Shown one piece after another: positions 1-6,513 of a stretch of 64,000 nucleotides of DNA. Within the stretch, counting starts at the first letter, position 1. The number at the start of each line of letters is the position of its first letter. The DNA comes from Methylobacillus flagellatus (GTDB lineage: Bacteria; Pseudomonadota; Gammaproteobacteria; Burkholderiales; Methylophilaceae), in NCBI RefSeq assembly GCF_005502435.1, contig NZ_SCOU01000003.1:248001-312000 (forward strand), given 5' to 3'. Below the pieces are notes generated by a model. The model searched no databases and had not been told where the DNA came from. It saw nothing but the letters and a program-made list of their open reading frames with translations. The translations under genes and the position numbers were made by a program.

Positions 1-471
1 CACCGGGCTGGGTTTGGCATCGCCACCGCTTGCCGCAACGGCGTTGAGCAAGCCGAGGAAATCTTCCGGCGTGGCGGCGGGGAAGCCGTTCACAGAGATG
101 ACCACGATGTCGGTATAGCTTTCATCGGGCAAGCCAAAGCGGATGGCCATGCCTTTGGGGAAGCTGTTGCCATTGGCATCCGGGATGTTGGGTACGCCGG
201 TGGCATTGGAGAAGCGCACCGTAACGGGTACGGATTTGGCGCTGAAATGCGCGGCCTTGGAGACGCTGGTGGCGCTAGCTGCCGGGACGAAATCGCCCTG
301 CACCACCAAGCCTTTGGCATGGTTGGCGCGGAAGCCGACATGCGGGCCGCCGGACAGTTTGGTCAGGGTATCGACCAGTTGTTCGGTGACGGGTTTGTCA
401 GCTTCTGCGTAGACGTTTGCGCTGAGCGAGAAGCTCAGTGCCACTAATATTGCGATGCGCGTTTTGTTCAT
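1..471 (-). CDS. Catalase-related peroxidase (SrpA-like), partial
   Basis: The reading frame starts at the ATG at 471 and is open to the left edge, giving 157 residues; the C-terminal part lies outside the window. The N-terminus is a Sec-type signal peptide (MNKTRIAILVALSFSLSANV..A), so the product is probably periplasmic. It continues into a catalase-core pattern: HVGFRANHAKGLVVQGDF, then VTVRFSNATGVPNIPDANG and KGMAIRFGLP. These match small haem catalase-like peroxidases of the SrpA type rather than full monofunctional catalases. A good ribosome site (GAGGA) lies about 10 bases upstream. It follows the OhrR-like regulator on the same strand after 56 bases, suggesting peroxide-responsive co-transcription. 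Family known; substrate and haem proximal Tyr not visible here. Confidence 0.8.
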   Translation of the reverse strand, partial: MNKTRIAILVALSFSLSANVYAEADKPVTEQLVDTLTKLSGGPHVGFRANHAKGLVVQGDFVPAASATSVSKAAHFSAKSVPVTVRFSNATGVPNIPDANGNSFPKGMAIRFGLPDESYTDIVVISVNGFPAATPEDFLGLLNAVAASGGDAKPSPV

Positions 472-527
472 GATGGCTGTTCCTCAAGTTGAAAATTCCA
501 GTTGAAATTAAAGTCAAGAATCCGGTT

Positions 528-1001
528 TCAAAGGTTTGCGATCAAGCGGCTACGCAAACGGGTCAATTGCTCATTGAGTGACTGCAGCTCCTGTAGCGTA
601 CAGCCGGTTTTGGCTGCGATCTGCACGGGCACCTGCACTGCCTGTTGGCGCAGCGCGTCGCCGCGTTCGGTCAGCGTCACGATCACGCGGCGCTCGTCCT
701 GTTTGCTGCGCACGCGCTGGATGTAGTCCAGCTTTTCCAGGCGCTTCAGCAAGGGCGTCAAAGTACCGGAATCCAAAAACAGGCGTTCACCCAGTTCACC
801 TACAGTCTGTTCGTTCTGCGCCCACAAGGCCAGCATGACCAGATATTGCGGATAGGTCAGGCCCAGCTCGGCCAGCAGCGGTTTGTAGATCTTGCTCATG
901 CTAAGTGACGCGGAATAGAGCGCGAAACACATCTGGATATCCAGACAAAGCAGGCGCTCTGGTGACAGATCAGCGATAGCAGGGGTATTGATGTTGTCCA
1001 T
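528..1001 (-). CDS. ohrR: MarR-family regulator, OhrR-like
   Basis: Predicted winged-helix repressor of organic-peroxide responses (about 157 residues from ATG 1001; another in-frame ATG lies at 1010 and a TTG at 1037). The N-terminal segment [19 protein letters not shown] is the OhrR signature carrying the peroxide-sensing Cys (first or second Cys). The winged-helix region contains [15 protein letters not shown] and [14 protein letters not shown], with the basic wing [10 protein letters not shown] 36-bp palindrome overlaps its upstream region, fitting autoregulation. OhrR normally controls ohr; no ohr gene is seen here, and the downstream partner is instead a catalase-like peroxidase. Start choice is uncertain because no ATG has a strong ribosome site. 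Confidence 0.82.
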   Translation of the reverse strand: MDNINTPAIADLSPERLLCLDIQMCFALYSASLSMSKIYKPLLAELGLTYPQYLVMLALWAQNEQTVGELGERLFLDSGTLTPLLKRLEKLDYIQRVRSKQDERRVIVTLTERGDALRQQAVQVPVQIAAKTGCTLQELQSLNEQLTRLRSRLIANL

Positions 1002-1014
1002 GCGTTGCATCGTA

Positions 1015-1050
1015 TTACAAAATAAGATTGTGTACAATAATAAATTGTAA
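1015..1050. promoter_or_regulatory. Palindromic operator upstream of OhrR-like gene
   Basis: An imperfect 36-bp palindrome is centred at 1032.5. The outer arms are TTACAA (1015-1020) and TTGTAA (1045-1050), and the inner arms ATTGT and ACAAT (1027-1038) share the same centre; 13 of 18 positions pair. The AT-rich TACAA/TTGTA half-sites resemble published OhrR operators. It lies just upstream of the regulator start, so autorepression is the simplest reading. Confidence 0.65.
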
Positions 1051-1176
1051 AATAAATATGAGCACTGGTCAGGCCGATCAGATAATCCACCGCTCGCGCG
1101 CCATCAGCCTATGATGAGCTCACACCGTTGCGTTAACCCCACGCGCCACGCTGCCCATCACACAAGGAGCATCAAC

Positions 1177-1302
1177 ATGGCCAAAGGTCAGCAACGCGCT
1201 AACAAAGAACAAAAGAAGCCTAAAAAATCCAAGGACGTGGTAGTGCCCAGCGGGTTCATCACCCCAACCAAGCCCAGCGTGCCGCAGAAGAGCAAACACT
1301 AA
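1177..1302 (+). CDS. Small basic conserved protein (41 aa)
   Basis: A 41-residue, Lys-rich protein beginning MAKGQQRANKEQKKPKKSK and ending in a short Pro/Ser/Lys tail. An AAGGAG ribosome site at 1164-1169 sits seven bases before the ATG, which fixes this start over the longer upstream frame. Similar short MAKGQ.R.NKE.KKPKK proteins are widespread in Proteobacteria but have no assigned function; the charge suggests nucleic-acid or ribosome contact, which is only inference. It stands alone between the ohrR operator and the tetR gene. Confidence 0.7.
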   Translation: MAKGQQRANKEQKKPKKSKDVVVPSGFITPTKPSVPQKSKH

Positions 1303-1354
1303 CCTTTGCGAGCGCCTGGTATGAGCATCGTTGCATACGCTCAGGTTTCAGTTC

Positions 1355-1978
1355 TTAGCGCGATGGCCACTGTTGCAGCACCACATGCACCAATGCCTGC
1401 AACTCTTCGCGGCTAGCGCCACTGCTGGCCTGCACGGACATGCCCTGATGGATGGCCGCCACATAACGTGCCAGATCTGCAGGCACGGCATCGGCCGGTA
1501 GATCGCCTTCCGCTTGCGCGCGTTCAAAGCGTTGTTGTAGCGCCTGCCGCATACGTTGGCGATAGCTGGTCAATTCTTCACGTATCTCGGTACACGCGGC
1601 GCCACATGCCAATGCGGTTTGCACGATCATGCAGCCCTGCGGGTGGCTGGGGTCGGTGAGCATGGCCGCTGCCGCGTTCAGTAATTGATCGACCACTTGT
1701 CTGGCGCTTGTCGCCTCAAGTGCTTTGCCGATGAACGAGCCTGTCCTGGCTGTGTAGGCATGCAAGGCATGGCGGAACAATTCTTCCTTATTGCCGAATG
1801 CGGCGTAGATGCTGGGCTTGTTCATGTTCATGGCGGCTGTCAATTCGGCCATGGAGGCGCCTTCATAACCGTGCGACCAGAACACCAGCAACGCTTGTTG
1901 CAAGGCGGCTTCACGGTCGAATGCGGCAGGCCTTCCGCGTGGGCGAGATGGGGCGTCGGTGCTATTCGTAGTGGTCAT
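1355..1978 (-). CDS. TetR-family transcriptional repressor
   Basis: A 207-residue TetR regulator; the ATG at 1978 is chosen because the protein then starts MTTTNSTDAPSRPRGRP, typical of the family, while the longer frame has an unlikely N-terminus. The HTH is clear: FDREAALQQALLVFWSHGYEGASMAELTAAMNMNKPSIYAAFGNKEELF. The ligand-binding half contains several Cys (CMIVQTALACGAACTE). It is divergent from a short-chain dehydrogenase gene, and the shared intergenic region has a 30-bp palindrome over the -10 box. By this layout it likely represses the dehydrogenase operon until an inducer, perhaps a reactive aldehyde or quinone, binds. Confidence 0.88.
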   Translation of the reverse strand: MTTTNSTDAPSRPRGRPAAFDREAALQQALLVFWSHGYEGASMAELTAAMNMNKPSIYAAFGNKEELFRHALHAYTARTGSFIGKALEATSARQVVDQLLNAAAAMLTDPSHPQGCMIVQTALACGAACTEIREELTSYRQRMRQALQQRFERAQAEGDLPADAVPADLARYVAAIHQGMSVQASSGASREELQALVHVVLQQWPSR

Positions 1979-2032
1979 GGTAGTGCTCTTGGCTGAATTG
2001 ATATGAATATTGTACCACTTAGTAAAAAACAT

Positions 2033-2088
2033 TTGACAGTCTGTAGAGAAGCACACTATTATTTATTTACCGATTGGTAATTAAATAA
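2033..2088 (+). promoter_or_regulatory. Promoter plus TetR operator for the SDR operon
   Basis: A consensus -35 TTGACA (2033-2038) and -10 TATTAT (2057-2062) are separated by 18 bases. Overlapping the -10 and start point is a 30-bp palindrome, 2059-2088, built around TTACC-GATT-GGTAA (2067-2080) with matching AT-rich arms and one internal mismatch. Position and symmetry fit an operator for the divergent TetR gene. Confidence 0.75.
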
Positions 2089-2127
2089 ATGAAGCACCTG
2101 AATCTCACTACAGAAAAGGAAATCAGC

Positions 2128-2871
2128 ATGTCTGCAAATACAGCTAAAGTCGCACTTGTCACCGGTGCAAATCGTGGTATCGGCCTGGAAACCGCCAGAG
2201 GGCTGGCTGAACTGGGCATGACCGTGATCATAGGCGCACGTGATCTCGCAAAAGGCAACGCGGCTGCCGCTGCGCTGCGTGAACAGGGTTTGCAAGCCGT
2301 AGCAGTGCACTACGATGCGGACGACAGCAAGACCATCACTACCGTATATGACTACATCGCCGCGCAATTCGGCAAGCTGGACGTGCTGGTGAACAATGCG
2401 GGCATCTCCGAAGAGCAGTTGATGGGCGGTAACAATAGCGCCGACGTGGCGCTGGATGCGGTGCGCCATACCTTCGAGGTGAACCTGTTTGCGGTGATCG
2501 CGCTGACCCAGCGCCTGCTGCCATTGATACGCAAGGCCGAGGCAGGTCGCATTGTGAACCTGTCTAGTATCCTGGGCTCGCTCACCTTGCACAGCATGGC
2601 GGATTCGCCGATCGCACCAGCCAAGAGCTTTGCCTACAACACCTCCAAGACGGCGCTGAACGGCTGGACCGTGCACCTGGCCGATGCACTGCGCGACACC
2701 AACATCAAGGTCAATTCCGCACATCCGGGCTGGGTCAAGACCGAGCTGGGTGGCGAACATGCGCCGATGGAGCTGGTGGACAGCAACAAGACCAGTCTCT
2801 TCCTCGCCACATTGCCAGCCGATGGCGTGACGGGCGGGTTCTTCCATGAGCACGCTACACTGCCCTGGTAA
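2128..2871 (+). CDS. Short-chain dehydrogenase/reductase
   Basis: A 247-residue classical SDR, an NAD(P)-dependent oxidoreductase. The dinucleotide motif TGANRGIG is at residues 12-19, NNAG at 89-92, the catalytic Ser near 146, and YNTSK (Tyr170, Lys174) completes the active site; HPGWVKTELGG follows. The ATG at 2128 is preferred over 2089 because AAGGAA lies seven bases upstream and the protein then starts directly at the Rossmann fold; 2089 also falls at the edge of the operator. It shares a stop/start overlap with the next gene. It resembles carbonyl-reductase-like SDRs; the substrate is unknown. Confidence 0.9.
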   Translation: MSANTAKVALVTGANRGIGLETARGLAELGMTVIIGARDLAKGNAAAAALREQGLQAVAVHYDADDSKTITTVYDYIAAQFGKLDVLVNNAGISEEQLMGGNNSADVALDAVRHTFEVNLFAVIALTQRLLPLIRKAEAGRIVNLSSILGSLTLHSMADSPIAPAKSFAYNTSKTALNGWTVHLADALRDTNIKVNSAHPGWVKTELGGEHAPMELVDSNKTSLFLATLPADGVTGGFFHEHATLPW

Positions 2872-3113
2872 TGCGTATCCCTGCCCGCTTTCGTAGACTG
2901 GTGTATGCCGCGGTGATGTCGGTGAGCATGTCGCTGATCGTTTCTGCGGTGCTGACCTGGCTGCATCTGCCGACTGGCGCCGCCTTTGTGCCGCAGTGGC
3001 TGGCCGCGCTCTTAACAGCGTGCCCGGTGGTGTTCGTTTCCATCCTGGTGGTAAGCCCCTGGGTGGAGCGTGTGGTTGCGCTACTGGTGCAGCCAGTCAG
3101 TCCACCCAGATAG
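2871..3113 (+). CDS. DUF2798-type small membrane protein
   Basis: An 80-residue protein with two predicted membrane helices (about VYAAVMSVSMSLIVSAVLTWL and LAALLTACPVVFVSILVV), matching the DUF2798 family of two-helix inner-membrane proteins. Its ATG overlaps the SDR stop codon by one base, so it is translationally coupled to the dehydrogenase and shares its TetR control. Function is not known. Confidence 0.75.
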   Translation: MRIPARFRRLVYAAVMSVSMSLIVSAVLTWLHLPTGAAFVPQWLAALLTACPVVFVSILVVSPWVERVVALLVQPVSPPR

Positions 3114-3136
3114 CCTGCAAGGTTCGCAGCGTAGGA

Positions 3137-3162
3137 AAAAGGGGCCACATGTGGCCCCTTTT
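3137..3162. terminator. Bidirectional intrinsic terminator
   Basis: A perfect palindrome: an A4 run, then GGGGCCACATGTGGCCCC (3141-3158), then a T4 run. The 13-bp arms with A- and T-tracts suit termination in both directions, ending the SDR/DUF2798 transcript. Confidence 0.85.
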
Positions 3163-3250
3163 GTACATGGCAGTCGAACCTGCGGCCGTGCGGGCGCTCA
3201 TAATGCGGTGGGCGATGTACCGCCCGCAAGTGAACATCGGGAAGGGCAAT

Positions 3251-3511
3251 ATGAAGAGGCAGCAATTAACGGCAGAACAGATCTCGCGCGTCATCGAAAT
3301 GGCCTGGGAAGACCGTACCCCATTCGAGGCCATACAGGCGACGCACGGCTTGAGTGAACCTCAGGTGATTGCGCTAATGCGCCGTGAGATGAAAGCCAGC
3401 TCGTTCCGCATGTGGCGTACCCGCGTCAGCGGGCGCAAGACCAAACATGCTGCTTTGCGCAGCCCGGAAGTGACGCGCGCCTACTGCTACAGTCAATACA
3501 AACCGCGTTGA
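3251..3511 (+). CDS. TIGR03643-type small protein
   Basis: An 86-residue protein beginning at ATG 3251, with GAAGGG just upstream. It contains LTAEQISRVIEMAWEDRTPF, a helix-turn-helix-like segment FEAIQATHGLSEPQVIALMRREM, and the tail SSFRMWRTRVSGRKTKH followed by RSPEVTRAYCYSQYKPR. This is the pattern of the TIGR03643 family, for which no function is established. The frame is open further upstream but that part crosses the terminator and is not family-like. Confidence 0.8.
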   Translation: MKRQQLTAEQISRVIEMAWEDRTPFEAIQATHGLSEPQVIALMRREMKASSFRMWRTRVSGRKTKHAALRSPEVTRAYCYSQYKPR

Positions 3512-3531
3512 GAGCGGTGTGACACGCCGCC

Positions 3532-3918
3532 TTAGCTGGCGTCAGTGAAATTGAGTTCCACGGTGTTGCCAGCCGGGTCTCTGAGCACGATCTGCTGCTG
3601 TTGCGATAATGGAATGGCGGTGACGCGATAAGGGATGCCGCGTTTCTGCAAGCGTGTAGTGGTTTCGGGCAGGTCGGTGCATTTGAACGCGATGTGGTCT
3701 ATGGTGGTGCTCACATCGACCAGGCGTTGCTCCTCAGGCGAGGCTTCGATCAGGTGTAGCACATCATGACCGCTGGCATACAGCCAGTAACCGAAGCGTG
3801 TGAAGGGCGGGCGTGGGCCGTCCTGCAAGCCGACCACCTCACGGTAGAACGCATACAACTGTTCTAGTAACGCGCGCGGTGCGCGGATATTGATGTGGGC
3901 GATGCCTAGGGTGGACAT
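3532..3918 (-). CDS. VOC-superfamily (glyoxalase-like) protein
   Basis: A 128-residue single-module vicinal-oxygen-chelate protein. Two beta-alpha-beta-beta-beta units are readable: GIAHINIRAP...FYREVVGLQDGPRP and STTIDHIAFKCTDL...QIVLRDPAGNTVELNF. Candidate metal ligands are His8 in the first unit and the His in IDHIAF plus the terminal Glu of NTVELNF. AAGAAG precedes the ATG by about seven bases. It resembles glyoxalase/dioxygenase-type proteins; no substrate can be assigned. Confidence 0.82.
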   Translation of the reverse strand: MSTLGIAHINIRAPRALLEQLYAFYREVVGLQDGPRPPFTRFGYWLYASGHDVLHLIEASPEEQRLVDVSTTIDHIAFKCTDLPETTTRLQKRGIPYRVTAIPLSQQQQIVLRDPAGNTVELNFTDAS

Positions 3919-4140
3919 GGACGGCTTCTTTTCAGGCGTTCCTGATGATGACAGGCCATGATAAACAACAAGCCCGGGTCGGCCAACACCGATCCAGCTG
4001 TGATGCCAAATCGGTGTGGGGTGCCTGGTGATGCGGATAAGAGAAAGCCTCTTATGGGTATGCCACTACAGAAGGGCACAACTTACTGACTTGTCTGCCC
4101 ATCCTGCTTACGGACGCTCTGCCCGCATAGCACTATACGT

Positions 4141-4464
4141 TCAGCCGCAGACCTTGAGTTTGAGGCGACGCCAGATCTGGGTCAGGGTATTGCCGTCCAG
4201 CTTGTAATGCTTGTGCAGAGGCTGTTTCACTTCCCAGCTCGCCTTCAGGCCGGCGGGAAAAGTCACCAGATCGCCCTTGCCGAAACTCACTGGTGTGCCA
4301 CCTTCAGGGGTGATCACACATTCACCTTCGAGGATATAAGCCATTTCCTGTTCCGGAAAGACCCACGGAAATACGGAAACCTCTTTCTTCCAGGTCGCCC
4401 ATTTGGAAACGCCTAGCGTCTCCAGCTTGCTGGTGGAGGGGGAGTGTTCTACTTGTATCGACAT
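4141..4464 (-). CDS. Cupin-domain protein (DUF861/cupin_3)
   Basis: A 107-residue protein with a single cupin fold of the DUF861 type: TWKKEVSVFPWVFPEQEMAYILEGECVITPEGG followed by VSFGKGDLVTFPAGLKASWEV and HKHYKL. The ATG at 4464 is chosen because AAGGAT lies six bases upstream; the frame is open further upstream without family-like sequence. DUF861 proteins often lack a full metal-binding set and their substrates vary. It stands alone, convergent with nothing obvious. Confidence 0.8.
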   Translation of the reverse strand: MSIQVEHSPSTSKLETLGVSKWATWKKEVSVFPWVFPEQEMAYILEGECVITPEGGTPVSFGKGDLVTFPAGLKASWEVKQPLHKHYKLDGNTLTQIWRRLKLKVCG

Positions 4465-4574
4465 ACCAATCCTTAGACTAACGGCAAACTCAAAGCCCGC
4501 CAGTTTAATGCAAATGCGCTTGCAGATTAAAGACCTGCGAACAACCGGCACGCTGGCCAGTGTTGGCGCTAACT

Positions 4575-4832
4575 TTAGAACGTGCGCTTTCTCGGTGTGT
4601 ACGCCGCCTTGCTTTCGATGTGGCGGAAGGTGATGCGGCCATTGTTGATATCGTAAGGGGACAGTTCCAGCGTGACGCTATCGCCCGCCAGGATGCGGAT
4701 ACGGTGCTTGCGCATCTTGCCGCCGGTGTAGGCGATCAGTTCGTGACCATTATCCAGGGTGACGCGAAAACGTGAATCGGGCAACACTTCCATGACCTTG
4801 CCCTGCATTTCGATCAATTCTTCTTTTGCCAT
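4575..4832 (-). CDS. infA: Translation initiation factor IF-1
   Basis: An 85-residue S1/OB-fold protein, [20 protein letters not shown], with [23 protein letters not shown] and the [14 protein letters not shown] strand that define IF-1. It binds the 30S A site during initiation. The C-terminal tail ([15 protein letters not shown]) is longer than in E. coli IF-1 (72 aa) and is typical of the second infA copy in Betaproteobacteria, which sits outside the ribosomal-protein operons. Here it follows a cold-shock gene on the same strand, separated by a row of hairpins, so separate expression is likely. Confidence 0.95.
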   Translation of the reverse strand: MAKEELIEMQGKVMEVLPDSRFRVTLDNGHELIAYTGGKMRKHRIRILAGDSVTLELSPYDINNGRITFRHIESKAAYTPRKRTF

Positions 4833-4857
4833 GCAAACTCCTTAGCTGAAAAGACAA

Positions 4858-4948
4858 AGCCCGGCATAAGCCGGGCTACGTAGCTTGACGATCAAGCAGG
4901 TCTGCACGAGGCAGACCCTTGTTGATTCTGAACCAGGTTCAGAATCAA
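4858..4948 (-). terminator. Four tandem hairpins between cspA-like gene and infA
   Basis: Four inverted repeats lie in 91 bases. Reading leftward after the cold-shock stop codon: TTGATTCTGAACC with its exact complement (4922-4948, one-base centre); GGTCTGC/GCAGACC (4899-4917); GCTTGA/TCAAGC (4883-4897); AGCCCGGC/GCCGGGCT (4858-4877), the last followed on the minus strand by a T-rich run. The last is a convincing intrinsic terminator; the others may stabilise the cold-shock mRNA 3' end. Confidence 0.75.
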
Positions 4949-4951
4949 TGC

Positions 4952-5158
4952 TTAGTTTGCAGGCTGGATGTTGGAAGCTTGCTGACCCTTAGGACCAGTG
5001 GTGATGTCGAACGTCACGCGCTGACCTTCGGTCAGGGTCTTGAAGCCGGAGGATTGGATCGCGGAGAAGTGAGCGAAGAGATCAGCACCACCATTTTCTG
5101 GAGTAATGAAGCCGAAGCCCTTAGCGTCGTTGAACCACTTAACAGTACCTGTTGCCAT
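4952..5158 (-). CDS. cspA: Cold-shock protein, CspA family
   Basis: A 68-residue single cold-shock domain. RNP1 is KGFGFITPE and RNP2 is the DLFAHFSAI strand, with the aromatic residues that stack on single-stranded [21 protein letters not shown] is the canonical start, preceded by AGGAAA. It acts as an RNA chaperone in the cytoplasm. The upstream 150 bases hold no gene and contain a GCCCC/GGGGC hairpin (5197-5211), consistent with the long structured leaders of this family. Gene numbering within the family cannot be settled from sequence alone. Confidence 0.93.
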   Translation of the reverse strand: MATGTVKWFNDAKGFGFITPENGGADLFAHFSAIQSSGFKTLTEGQRVTFDITTGPKGQQASNIQPAN

Positions 5159-5515
5159 ATCTTGATTTCCTAAAAAATAATAATAAACGGAGCTTGGCCC
5201 CGATCAGGGGCGAATATCAAGAAGACTAAGGTAACACGGGAATGACTACACTGTTGAAGCGGAGAACTAAACCGGAACACAACAAGGCTGCTTGAAATCG
5301 CAATGCAGACTATGCTCCATAACCAAACGAATAGCAAACACTATTTTGTAACTGAGCACAATCAGGCCGGTTTATAGCCCAAAAAATGCTCAGAATGCCG
5401 GTTTCACGGCCTTTTTAGCGCGCTTCAACAAGAGTTCGCATCGAAGATTTCTGGCGTGGACACGGTCTTGCAGCTTAAAAAGCAGGCTATTTTCCCTGCC
5501 GAAAGCGAACAGTTA
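5159..5515. other. 357-bp gene-free region: cold-shock leader and promoter
   Basis: No credible coding sequence. Near the cold-shock gene the minus strand carries a small hairpin (5197-5211) and an AT-rich segment, as expected of a long 5' leader. Near 5390-5420 the minus strand has a run of T after a weak GCCG/CGGC stem, which may end ribA transcription. Promoter boxes could not be fixed. Confidence 0.5.
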
Positions 5516-6106
5516 CTAGAACAGATGGCCCAGTTTGCTGGCCTTGGTTTCCAGATATTTGCGGCTGTTGGCATTGGCCGGGATGCGCAGCGGCACGATG
5601 GCGTTAACGGTGACGCCATGCCGTTGCAGCGAGGAGTTCTTGTCCGGGTTGTTGCTCATCAGACGGATGCTGCTCACCTTGAGGCATTTGAGCATCTCGG
5701 CGGCGATCGCAAACGAACGCTGATCCACGGGCAGGCCCAGCGCCAGGTTGGCCTCCACCGTATCCAGTCCATGGTCCTGCAGCGCATAAGCGCGGATCTT
5801 GTTGGAAAGCCCGATGCCACGCCCTTCATGCCCGCGCAGATAGATCAGCACGCCCGTGCCTTCGGTCTGGATACGCTGCTGCGCCAGATGCAGCTGCTCA
5901 CCGCAGTCGCAACGCTGCGAACCAAAGATATCGCCGGTCATGCACTCGGAATGCACGCGCGTCAGCACATCCTGGCCGTGCGTGATGTCCCCTTTCACCA
6001 GCGCCACATGCTCCAGCCCGGTTTTGATCTCCTGATAGATATGGATATCGAACTCACCCGTTTCGGTGGGCAGCTTGGAGGTGGCGATTTTGACGATGGT
6101 TCTCAT
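5516..6106 (-). CDS. ribA: GTP cyclohydrolase II
   Basis: A 196-residue enzyme that converts GTP to 2,5-diamino-6-ribosylamino-4(3H)-pyrimidinone 5'-phosphate, the first step of riboflavin synthesis. The zinc site is visible as HSECMTGDIFGSQRCDCG (Cys55, Cys66, Cys68). The substrate loop is YLRGHEGRGIGL and the conserved VEANLALGLPVDQRSF follows. Length equals the stand-alone RibA of E. coli, so there is no fused RibB domain. It is not clustered with other riboflavin genes here, but the flavin-dependent ETF system lies just downstream. Confidence 0.96.
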   Translation of the reverse strand: MRTIVKIATSKLPTETGEFDIHIYQEIKTGLEHVALVKGDITHGQDVLTRVHSECMTGDIFGSQRCDCGEQLHLAQQRIQTEGTGVLIYLRGHEGRGIGLSNKIRAYALQDHGLDTVEANLALGLPVDQRSFAIAAEMLKCLKVSSIRLMSNNPDKNSSLQRHGVTVNAIVPLRIPANANSRKYLETKASKLGHLF

Positions 6107-6513
6107 GCTTTATCGTAGCGCATTTTGCGCGGCAGTTGCTTCGTTTGCGCGCATGGCATGATGCGCTGGATGATGGGTAGGTGGGTGCGGTGGGCGGGAT
6201 TGCAATGGCTTGTAGTAATACCTTGAGCGAATTTCCCTGATGGCTTGAGGATTTGCTTGGCGGTTAATCTTGACGACGATGGCTTTTTAGCTGGATATCA
6301 CGGTTTTCATGGATGGTAGTTGGCCTCTTCCACACAAGTCACCAGATAAACCTGACCATAACTGATGTGAACAGAACGGCTTACTTCTCGAAAGTGCCGA
6401 GTTTGCTGGGGCCTTGGATTACCACGTTGGTAGTCGTTTCCGATTGCCAGAACGCTGTTGTTTAATCGCGTTTGTACCTTGGAATATTAGAAGCACCTAA
6501 CCTGAAATCCATG
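6107..6513. other. 407-bp gene-free region
   Basis: Between the start of ribA and the end of the ETF-QO gene. No frame with family-like sequence, no tRNA and no strong hairpin was seen. It presumably holds the ribA promoter; no FMN-riboswitch architecture was recognised. Confidence 0.4.

Noticed and set aside
2059-2853. Long minus-strand frame opposite the SDR gene
   Set aside because: Antisense to a protein with all SDR motifs, with no ribosome site and no family-like sequence.
3986-4017. ACACCGAT/ATCGGTGT inverted repeat as a terminator
   Set aside because: An eight-base stem with a sixteen-base loop and no T tract; too weak to call.
5159-6513. FMN riboswitch near ribA
   Set aside because: The region upstream of ribA (6107-6513) shows none of the recognisable RFN-element helices.
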